A stretch of DNA of 64,000 nt. Origin: Thermoleophilaceae bacterium (GTDB lineage: Bacteria > Actinomycetota > Thermoleophilia > Solirubrobacterales > JACPNS01). Shown one piece after another: positions 20,081-28,653 of this stretch; position 1 is the stretch's first letter; the number at the start of each line of letters is the position of its first letter. Below the pieces are notes generated by a model that ran no database searches, had not been told where the DNA came from, and was given only the letters and a program-made list of their open reading frames with translations. The DNA lies in contig JAEMSX010000005.1 of assembly GCA_016462645.1 (NCBI GenBank), forward strand, positions 31,891-95,890, given 5' to 3'. The position numbers were made by a program, and so were the translations under genes.

Positions 20081-20392
20081 ATGAGCGACCCGATGGCGGA
20101 ACTCACGCAGCGCTTCAAGGGCGAGGCGCTCGATCGCACCGGACAGATCGAGCTGCTGCTCAACGCTCTGCCGAGCGCCGCGGATCCCGCTGCGATCTGC
20201 GATGAGATCCGCGACCACGCCCACAAGCTCAAGGGCGCTGCGGGAATCTTCGGATTCGATGATTTCAAGCAGCGAGCTGCCGAGGTTGAGGAAGAGGCGG
20301 GCGCCCAGGCGGGCGCTGCCGACGGCATGATCGCGGCCGGCGCACTGGCCCCCGTCGTCGGCGAGTTGCTTGCGGTGATTCCGACCGAATGA
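20081..20392 (+). CDS. Orphan Hpt (histidine phosphotransfer) domain protein
   Basis: A 103-residue protein consisting almost only of a four-helix Hpt domain. The phosphorylatable histidine is in HAHKLKGAAGIFGF (about residues 44-57), matching the HxLKGxAG signature. It starts at the ATG 20081, 10 bp from the divergent SDR start codon. No histidine kinase or response regulator is adjacent, so its partners must be elsewhere. The C-terminal part is acidic and alanine-rich. Confidence 0.78.
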   Translation: MSDPMAELTQRFKGEALDRTGQIELLLNALPSAADPAAICDEIRDHAHKLKGAAGIFGFDDFKQRAAEVEEEAGAQAGAADGMIAAGALAPVVGELLAVIPTE

Positions 20393-20394
20393 GG

Positions 20395-20457
20395 CTTACC
20401 TAAGCGGTTTTCGGCCCACCTAACGGCCTTGAGGCGCTACCGTGAGGTCACTACTTT
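20395..20457 (+). promoter_or_regulatory. Ferritin promoter with two iron-box-like half-sites
   Basis: CTTACCTAA (20395-20403) matches one half of the DtxR/IdeR iron box (CTWACCTWA); CCCACCTAA (20415-20423) matches at seven of nine. The two ACCTAA cores are exactly 20 bp apart. Downstream is a possible promoter, TTGAGG (20429-20434), 17 bp, TACTTT (20452-20457). The location upstream of the -35 fits activation, as IdeR does at mycobacterial bfrB. The left halves of the palindromes are poorly conserved. Confidence 0.42.
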
Positions 20458-20490
20458 GAACAAGAAGATCCACCCAAACAGGAGAAGTTG

Positions 20491-20985
20491 ATGCTCAAGG
20501 ATTCAGTCCAGACCGCCCTGAACGATCAGGTCAAACAGGAGTTCTACTCAGCCCACGTCTACCTCTCGATGTGCGCCTGGTTCGAGGACCAGGGACTGCC
20601 CGGCTTCGCCAAGTGGATGCGCATGCAGTACCAGGAAGAGCTCGGCCACGGCATCAAGATCTTCGACTTCATCAACGACCGCGACGGCAAAGTGATCATC
20701 GAGGGCGTCGAGGCCCCGCCGACCAGTTGGGCGAACCCGCTTGCCGCGTTTGAAGCGGCTCACGAGAACGAGAAGGCCGTCAGCGCCTCGATCGACGACC
20801 TCTACAACCTCGCCGACGGTGAGGGCGACCACGCGACCAAGGTCATGCTGCAGTGGTTCATCACCGAGCAGGTCGAAGAAGAGGCCTCGACCAAACAGGC
20901 GGTCGACCGCCTGAAGCTCGCAGGGTCCGACAGCTCCGCGCTGCTCGTGCTCGACGAGCAGTTCGGCAGCCGCACAGTCGCCTAG
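20491..20985 (+). CDS. ftn: Bacterial-type ferritin
   Basis: Ferritin oxidises and stores iron in a 24-subunit shell. The 164-residue protein has the four-helix bundle with ferroxidase residues in QEFYSAHVYLSM (Glu), EELGHGIKIFDF (Glu, His) and ITEQVEEEAS (Glu), and the W-F-x-x-E-x motif typical of non-haem bacterial ferritins. The start is ATG 20491, with AGGAG six bases upstream; an overlapping TTG at 20488 is too close to it. The haem-binding Met of bacterioferritins is not evident. It converges with ltrA with a 4 bp overlap. Confidence 0.93.
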   Translation: MLKDSVQTALNDQVKQEFYSAHVYLSMCAWFEDQGLPGFAKWMRMQYQEELGHGIKIFDFINDRDGKVIIEGVEAPPTSWANPLAAFEAAHENEKAVSASIDDLYNLADGEGDHATKVMLQWFITEQVEEEASTKQAVDRLKLAGSDSSALLVLDEQFGSRTVA

Positions 20986-22229
20986 TCCGCCGGCCTGCCC
21001 TCGGCGAAGTCGATGTCCTCCTCCGGCTCGCCGGATTCATCGCGATACGGAGGAGGCTTCGTCACGCCGTCGAGCGTGGCGAGGCAGATCAGTGGGGTGA
21101 TGATCCACGCCAGCAGAAGCAGGGGCGTGAGGAACTGCGCAAACGGGATCACGGCGGCGACGGCCAGCAGCGTGATCGTGCGTCGCCGCGGGAATGCGTG
21201 GGTGATGCGCGAGTTGAAGACCGCATTTCCGAACATGTAGAGGCAGACGCCGCCGACGGCGACCGCGGTGAGCTCTGGCTTGACGTGCCCCGTGGGGTGG
21301 GCGATCACTTTCTCGGCCGCCACGGCGGTCGCGATGATGCCCGCGATCATCGGAATGTGGAAGTACGTGTAGGCGCGGCCCATCCCGCCGGGGTTCTTCG
21401 AGTGCTCGAAGATCTCCGCCGCCTTCCCGGCGCGCGAGAAGTAGACCCACCAGAGCATGACGCTGGTCGAGAAAGTCAGAGCGAAGGCCGCGGCGACCGG
21501 CGTTGTCAGCTCCTCCTCGTGAGCCAGCGTCCCGCCGATCAGCAGGATCGACTCGCCCAGCGCGATGATCACGAAGAGCTGGCAGCGCTCAGCGAGGTGT
21601 CCGCCGGAGATCGTCCAGACGGCGGTGCTCGACGCGCCGAGCCCCGGCACGCGGAAGCCCAGCGCCGGCCCGGAGCTGTCGATCAGTACCGCCGCAAGCC
21701 AGAGGAAGAGTTGGGTGTCGCCGTGCGAAAGTCCGCCCGCGATCCAGAGCGGCGCGGTCAGGCAGGCCCAGATCGTGATGCGCGTGAAGTTCTCGGCCTG
21801 TTCGTTCTTTCCGAGCATGAACAGGCACAGCGCGCTGCGCCCGACCTGAATGATCACGTAGGCGAGCGCGAACCACTCCGCGCGGCCGTGCCAGGCCTCT
21901 GGGATGGCCGCAGACATCACCAGGCTCATGCCCATCAGGCCGATCAGCATCAGGCGGACGGGAAGGCGGTGTGGATCGAACCAGTTCGTGATCCAGGTCG
22001 TGTCGATCCAGACCCACCAGATCGCGGCGGTGAGGATGCCGGTCTGCAATGCGCCACGCCAGGTCAGATCCTCAAGCAGCAGGTGCGAGAGCTGCGTGAT
22101 CGCAAAGACGTAGACGAGGTCGAAGAAGAGCTCGAGCGTCGAGACCTCAGTGCCCTCTTCGCGGTCGCGCAGGGCGTGAATCCGCTGGCCCTCAAGGCCC
22201 GGCTGGAGGTTTTGGAACGGCCCGCTCAC
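20982..22229 (-). CDS. ltrA: Low temperature requirement protein A (LtrA) family membrane protein
   Basis: A 415-residue polytopic membrane protein with about ten spans. Its N-terminus has the LtrA signature EVSTLELFFDLVYVFAITQLSHLL followed by WWVWIDTTWITNWFDP and AEWFALAYVIIQVGRS. The family is named from Listeria; its molecular role is not known. The GTG start overlaps the stop of the carbonic anhydrase gene (GTGA), so the two are translationally coupled. The C-terminus is acidic and presumably cytoplasmic. Confidence 0.88.
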   Translation of the reverse strand: MSGPFQNLQPGLEGQRIHALRDREEGTEVSTLELFFDLVYVFAITQLSHLLLEDLTWRGALQTGILTAAIWWVWIDTTWITNWFDPHRLPVRLMLIGLMGMSLVMSAAIPEAWHGRAEWFALAYVIIQVGRSALCLFMLGKNEQAENFTRITIWACLTAPLWIAGGLSHGDTQLFLWLAAVLIDSSGPALGFRVPGLGASSTAVWTISGGHLAERCQLFVIIALGESILLIGGTLAHEEELTTPVAAAFALTFSTSVMLWWVYFSRAGKAAEIFEHSKNPGGMGRAYTYFHIPMIAGIIATAVAAEKVIAHPTGHVKPELTAVAVGGVCLYMFGNAVFNSRITHAFPRRRTITLLAVAAVIPFAQFLTPLLLLAWIITPLICLATLDGVTKPPPYRDESGEPEEDIDFAEGRPAD

Positions 22230-22714
22230 TCGACGGGGGACAGCTTCCCGCTGTGCACATCGAAGATGAACTCGCCGACCTCGGTGCCATCCGGCAGCAG
22301 CTTGCAGTCACGAATCCTCTGCGAGTCCTCGTGCAGGGTCCTGATCTGGTCGTCGATCGTCAGGAAGTCGAGTTCGCCGATTGACTCGCCGGTCTGCGTC
22401 TCGACGATCCGGGTCAAGGATTCCTGGGTGTTGGTCGCGACGCCGCAGTCGGTGTGCTGGATCAGCGCGATGCGATTGACGCCCAGGGCGTGCGAGGCGA
22501 CGATCAGCGTGCGCAGGACGTCATCGGTCACGCGCGCGCCGGCGTTTCGGATCACCTTCGCGTCGCCGGGGATCAGGCCGAATGCTTCGAGTGGATCGAT
22601 GCGCGTGTCGATGCAGGTGACTATCGCGAGACCCCTGCGCGCGCGGCCGTTCGCAAGCTCCTCATGGTCTGCGGCATAGGCAGCGTTGGCAGTAAGGATG
22701 TCAGTGAACGGCAT
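22226..22714 (-). CDS. Beta-class carbonic anhydrase
   Basis: The enzyme interconverts CO2 and bicarbonate. The 162-residue protein (ATG at 22714) has the zinc-binding CIDTR (Cys and the Asp-Arg dyad, about residues 34-38) and HTDC (His and second Cys, about 87-90), with VIRNAGARVTDDVLRTL between them. Length and motifs match the short actinobacterial type (Rv1284-like). The frame continues upstream of 22714 but without family resemblance and across the divergent gene. It is coupled to ltrA by a GTGA overlap, suggesting a joint role. Confidence 0.92.
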   Translation of the reverse strand: MPFTDILTANAAYAADHEELANGRARRGLAIVTCIDTRIDPLEAFGLIPGDAKVIRNAGARVTDDVLRTLIVASHALGVNRIALIQHTDCGVATNTQESLTRIVETQTGESIGELDFLTIDDQIRTLHEDSQRIRDCKLLPDGTEVGEFIFDVHSGKLSPVE

Positions 22715-22802
22715 GGCGCGCAAATCTAGCCGAATCTCCCGACTCGACCCTGCGTCCATGGCCGACCTAAGGTCCGGACCCCAGACGGCCGACGACAAAA
22801 CC

Positions 22803-24302
22803 ATGGGATTGTTCACTCGCAGGACGCTTCTGGTGCTGGTCGTGGTCTGCGCAGTCGTGGCGCTGCCGGCAACGGCGAGCGCAGCGTTCTCATCGCAACT
22901 CCCGGTGTCCGGGGGCGACGCGGCCGTCAAGGGCCCTGGCGTCGCACAGGACTCCGCGAGCAGTCAGTTCGTCGTCTGGGTTCGTGCGGCAGACCGCCAT
23001 GTGATGGCGCGCCGAGTCTCAGACGACGGATCGATGGGGGCGATCGCAGACCTCTCGGGGGAACCTTCGAAATCGGACAGCACAACCGCCGCCGTGGCGA
23101 CCGCCGACCCGGCGGGGAACGTCACGGTGTCCTGGATGCGCGGCTCCGATCAGCATGTCGTTGCAGTGCGGATCGCCAAGGGCGGAGCGCCCGGCGGCGT
23201 CATCGATGTATCCCAGGGATCGGTCGCGGGAAGCTCGCAGAGCAATGCGGCCGCGGATGGGCTCGGGAACGTCCACTTTGTCTGGCGCAACGGCTCTGAC
23301 AGCCACGTCACGACGCGAACGCTTTCGCCGGCGGGCGCGCTTGGAGCCGTCACCGACATCTCCGTGATCGACGGCGAGGCGGCGCTCTGGGGAACCGCGC
23401 CGAACGTCGCGGCCGACGCCGCGGGCAGCAGCTATTTCACGTATCACCGCAACACCGACTGCCACATCATGCTGCGCGTCCTGTCCACCGGCGGGGCGCT
23501 CGGACCCGCAATCGACGTCTCGCAGACGCCGGACAAGGCTGTGGGCGACACCAGTCCGGCGATCGCGACGGCGGGCGGAAACGCGTTGCTCGTATGGCAC
23601 CGGGACGGCGATCAGTTCGACCATGCCGACGACACCGTGTACTTCAACTTCGTCCTCGGGGGAACGACAGCGGGCACGCCGACAGCGCTCTCGGCCGCCG
23701 GAGACGTCTCGATGATGGGAATCGGGGCGGCCGGCGGTCCGGACGGCGCTTTCGGCGTGAGTTGGCAGGGACGCACCAGCGGAGCGGTCTGGTATCGCGG
23801 GATCGGTTCGAGCGGCGTGGCGCTCGGCGCGCCGCTGCAGCTCTCTGCAGGAGCAAGCAGAGCTGACGCGGCGCCTGCGATCAGCATCGGACCGTCCGCC
23901 GGGACGGCTGTGGCCTGGAGCGCAGATGCAGACAGCGCGGTGAACCTCACTTCGTCCACCGGCACCTACTCGCCGCCGGTCAAGGTCTCAGCGCCGGCAG
24001 TGACGCTGGCGAAGAAATCGATCTCGCTGAAGCGCGGGACTGTGACTCTGAAGCTGACGTGTTCTGCGTCGGCCGGGGTCGCGTGTTCGGGCAGGGTCAA
24101 GCTGACCGACACCAGACGAAAGCGGTCATGGGGCTCGGCCCGGTTCACCGCCGCGCACGGCGCGACGGTGAAGGTGAAGCTCAAGCTCACCAAGCGCGCG
24201 AAGAAGCAGCTCCGCTCAAGCGGCAGGCTGAAGGGCTATCTCGGCGTCAGCGTCGATGGCGGCGCGCCCACAGGCACGAGCGTCAAGCTGCGCGGGCGGT
24301 GA
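22803..24302 (+). CDS. Secreted repeat protein, beta-propeller-like, with basic C-terminal domain
   Basis: A 499-residue protein from the ATG at 22803, with a signal peptide (MGLFTRRTLLVLVVVCAVVALPATASA). The mature part holds about six imperfect repeats of 55-60 residues in which a phrase like ADPAGNVTVSWMRGSDQHV is followed by VRIAKGGAPGGVIDVS; this pattern resembles blades of a beta-propeller. The C-terminal 90 residues carry two cysteines (LTCSASAGVACSGRVKLT) and a strongly basic strand-rich domain (KLKLTKRAKKQLRSSGRLKG), a common ending of exported Thermoleophilia proteins. Function is unknown; a cell-surface location is inferred. It is divergent from the carbonic anhydrase gene and converges on typA. 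Confidence 0.72.
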   Translation: MGLFTRRTLLVLVVVCAVVALPATASAAFSSQLPVSGGDAAVKGPGVAQDSASSQFVVWVRAADRHVMARRVSDDGSMGAIADLSGEPSKSDSTTAAVATADPAGNVTVSWMRGSDQHVVAVRIAKGGAPGGVIDVSQGSVAGSSQSNAAADGLGNVHFVWRNGSDSHVTTRTLSPAGALGAVTDISVIDGEAALWGTAPNVAADAAGSSYFTYHRNTDCHIMLRVLSTGGALGPAIDVSQTPDKAVGDTSPAIATAGGNALLVWHRDGDQFDHADDTVYFNFVLGGTTAGTPTALSAAGDVSMMGIGAAGGPDGAFGVSWQGRTSGAVWYRGIGSSGVALGAPLQLSAGASRADAAPAISIGPSAGTAVAWSADADSAVNLTSSTGTYSPPVKVSAPAVTLAKKSISLKRGTVTLKLTCSASAGVACSGRVKLTDTRRKRSWGSARFTAAHGATVKVKLKLTKRAKKQLRSSGRLKGYLGVSVDGGAPTGTSVKLRGR

Positions 24303-24303
24303 A

Positions 24304-26151
<1,848 letters not shown>

Positions 26152-26177
26152 GGGCACGAGGGTAGTTGTCGGCGCGA

Positions 26178-28466
26178 TTACAGCAAAACACTGCTGGGCG
26201 GGGGCTCGGTTCCGCGACGGTCGGCTTTGTCCCGCCGGAGCGCTTCCTCGGCGTGTTCCATGAGTTCGTTGCCGGTGCGACCGGCGGTCCACGCCGCGCT
26301 ACCGACGCTGCCACGGATGGGAATCAGCGATCCGCCGATCATTTCGTCGTGCTCGACCGCCGCGGCGCAGCGGCCGGCAAACGTTGTCAGCGCGCGGCCG
26401 CTGAGTCCGAGCACGATGAGCGCGAACTCGTCACCGTCCACGCGATAGACCCGCGATGATCCGGCGACTTCGCTGAGCCTGCTCGCCACGCCGCGCAGGA
26501 CGTCGTCGCCACCGCGATGTCCGGCCAGTGCGTTGGCGCGACGGAAGTTGTCGAGATCGAGCACGACCAGTGCCGGAATCGGCGAGGCCTGATCCTTCTG
26601 ATGCCGCAGCAGCGCATCGTCGAGGTCGGCGCGCAGGGCGTAGACATTGGGCAGCTCGGTCAGACGGTCGCGGGTTGCGGATTCGCGAATCACGCGTAGT
26701 GACTTGTCCTGCAGTCCTCCGCTGTATTGCATCACCGCGATGATCAGAAGCATTCCGGCGACGATCGTCACGAAACGCGTCTCCTCGACCGGTCCGTGGT
26801 GGCCAAATCCCCAAAAGGTGATCGCGTAGCTTGCGAGGAGGATTCCGATGCGCGGAAACGCCTGGCCGCGCGCGAGCGTCTGTGCGTAGAAGGCGACCGG
26901 CAGGAGCAGGCCAATCTGCATCGGACTGCTGGCGCCGCCGGTCGCCCAGCCCACCGGGAGCGCCCAGCACAGGGTCGCCAGGTCGATTGCGCGCGCATAG
27001 CCACGAGAGGGCCCGCTGCGGCGGCAGTACTCGGTGATCAGCCCCCAGAAGACGCCGTACGCGCCGCAGATGGCCGCGGCGACCGGAATGCTGAAGGGCG
27101 TTTCGGCGTGAGCGATCGCGAGCACCAGGGCGGAGATCGTGAACCAGTTCAGTGCGGCGAACTTCATCCGCTCGTTCACGTCCACCGCGCGGCGTGGCGC
27201 GTCTTCAAATCGCGCGGCGCGAAAGCGGTGCCCGGCGTCGGCGGTTGTCAGACCACCGATCTCATACGGAGGCGAGACGGCGGGAGTCTTCTCCTCGAAC
27301 ATCCTGCGATCGGCTGTGTCGAGCAGATCTGCCGCGGTCACGCCGTCTTCCGGATACAACGCACCGCCGATCGAGACGGAGATCTGCGGGAGCCGCCCGC
27401 GCACCGCCGAGTTGTGGCGCTCGACCGCGCGCTCGAACTCCTTGCGCCAGCGAATCAGGTCGCCCTCGCGGCCGCCGGGCAGCACCACGGCAAACTCGTC
27501 GCCGCCGATGCGCGCCACCTGGTCACGCGAGCCGGATGCACCGAGCATCAGCCGGGCGAGCCGCACGACCATGCCGTCGCCGGTTTCATGGCCGAACACC
27601 GCATTGGCGCCCTTCAGGCCGTTCATGTCCGCCATCACGACGGCGAAGCGTTGGCCGTCGCGGCGGGAGAGTTCCTCGAGAAACTGCTCGAACGAGCGCA
27701 GGTTCGCGACCGAGGTCAGCGGGTCGGCGAGCGCAAGGAACTTGACGGCGCGCTCGAGAGCGTTCTCCGTACGACGCTGCATGATCAGCGAAATCGCCGC
27801 CACCCACATCACCGCGACCAGCGACGTCAGCAGCAACAATGTGGAATCGGTCGCGTTCGTCTCGTTGAGCAGCAGGGTCGCCACGGCGAGCAGCGAGAAC
27901 TCCGCGACGTTTGCGATCGCCTGCGATCTGGGCATCAGGTAGGCCGCGTAGAAGGCGGTGAGGATGAACCAGAACAGGTACGGGCTGTTTGTCCCGCCAG
28001 TGACTGAGCACTGGTAGAAGATCACGAGGCTCGCGTACGTCAGCACAGACTGTTCGACGGCCATGAAATTCGTTCCCGCGAGGCGCGGATAGACCAACGC
28101 GGTGAAGATCAACGCAGCGACGACGAGGCCGACCGTTATCCAGAAAGCTCCGGTCGGCATCCGGAAGCCGACCGGGCTGACCTGGTTGGCAGCGTCCGTG
28201 ACGAGCGCCGCGCCCCAGAGCATCAGCGAGGTGCGCGTGCGCAGCGCGAGTCGCGGTGATAGGGCGAGGGCTTCGCGCAGGTAGCCCTGACCGTTGAAGG
28301 CGGCGACGGGATCTTCCGACTGGTCGGTGTCGAGGCCGAGCTCAGCCGGTCGCACGCGCCAGTCTGCGCTGCCGCCGAGCAGGGAGATCAGGTCGTGCTG
28401 AAGCGCCCAGGCACGGAAAGGCCGGTGCGCCGCGTCGTCCTCCGTCTGTGTGATGCCAGCAGCCAT
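26178..28466 (-). CDS. Membrane protein with two membrane-module/GGDEF pairs
   Basis: A 762-residue protein with an unusual duplicated design: a soluble N-terminus of about 80 residues, a first set of about six membrane spans (about 85-235), a GGDEF domain with intact RIGGDEFAVVLPGG (about residue 320), then a second set of about six spans (about 440-590) and a second GGDEF domain with RVDGDEFALIVLG (about residue 677). The first has the full GGDEF signature of active diguanylate cyclases; the second is DGDEF. Each is preceded by a D-x-LT-x-L-x-N motif (DPLTSVANLRSF; DRLTELPNVYAL). It should make or sense cyclic di-GMP at the membrane. The next minus-strand gene upstream, beyond the CAU tRNA, is the first giant surface-protein gene. 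Confidence 0.88.
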   Translation of the reverse strand: MAAGITQTEDDAAHRPFRAWALQHDLISLLGGSADWRVRPAELGLDTDQSEDPVAAFNGQGYLREALALSPRLALRTRTSLMLWGAALVTDAANQVSPVGFRMPTGAFWITVGLVVAALIFTALVYPRLAGTNFMAVEQSVLTYASLVIFYQCSVTGGTNSPYLFWFILTAFYAAYLMPRSQAIANVAEFSLLAVATLLLNETNATDSTLLLLTSLVAVMWVAAISLIMQRRTENALERAVKFLALADPLTSVANLRSFEQFLEELSRRDGQRFAVVMADMNGLKGANAVFGHETGDGMVVRLARLMLGASGSRDQVARIGGDEFAVVLPGGREGDLIRWRKEFERAVERHNSAVRGRLPQISVSIGGALYPEDGVTAADLLDTADRRMFEEKTPAVSPPYEIGGLTTADAGHRFRAARFEDAPRRAVDVNERMKFAALNWFTISALVLAIAHAETPFSIPVAAAICGAYGVFWGLITEYCRRSGPSRGYARAIDLATLCWALPVGWATGGASSPMQIGLLLPVAFYAQTLARGQAFPRIGILLASYAITFWGFGHHGPVEETRFVTIVAGMLLIIAVMQYSGGLQDKSLRVIRESATRDRLTELPNVYALRADLDDALLRHQKDQASPIPALVVLDLDNFRRANALAGHRGGDDVLRGVASRLSEVAGSSRVYRVDGDEFALIVLGLSGRALTTFAGRCAAAVEHDEMIGGSLIPIRGSVGSAAWTAGRTGNELMEHAEEALRRDKADRRGTEPPPSSVLL

Positions 28467-28532
28467 TTGTCCCCGAAACTAAGTACCTGGGACCAGCATA
28501 CGGATTCGGGCGGAGTGCCGATCGAACGAAAG

Positions 28533-28606
28533 TGGGGCGGGTAGGACTCGAACCTACGACCCGGGGATTATGAGTCCCTTGCTCTGACCAACTGAGCTAC
28601 CGCCCC
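28533..28606 (-). tRNA. tRNA with CAT anticodon (Met elongator or Ile2)
   Basis: The minus strand forms a 74-base cloverleaf: acceptor GGGGCGG/CCGCCCC, D-arm with AGCTCAGTTGGTCAGAGC, anticodon loop CTCATAA (anticodon CAT), T-arm GTAGG-TTCGAGT-CCTAC, discriminator A and no encoded CCA. Elongator Met and lysidine-modified Ile2 tRNAs share this anticodon and cannot be separated safely by eye. The absence of initiator features (a mismatched 1-72 pair and three G-C pairs in the anticodon stem) excludes fMet. Confidence 0.9.
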
Positions 28607-28630
28607 GCGCGCAGAATTGTAAGTGCGCGC
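28607..28630 (-). terminator. Hairpin between the giant gene and the tRNA
   Basis: GCGCGCA (28607-28613) and TGCGCGC (28624-28630) form a perfect 7-bp stem with a 10-base loop, directly between the stop of the giant gene (28654) and the 5' end of the tRNA. No T-run follows on the minus strand. It may terminate the 8-kb transcript or separate the tRNA precursor. Confidence 0.35.
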
Positions 28631-28653
28631 AAGGCGGGGCTTCAGCTTCAGAT

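Noticed and set aside
20853..22679. Long open frame of about 600 codons on the plus strand across ltrA and carbonic anhydrase
   Set aside because: It is antisense to two well-recognised genes, and its translation is low-complexity (R, D, A, G-rich), as expected from a shadow of high-GC coding DNA.
26727..28007. Plus-strand open frame opposite the GGDEF gene
   Set aside because: No recognisable domain, biased composition, and complete overlap with a clear membrane/GGDEF protein.
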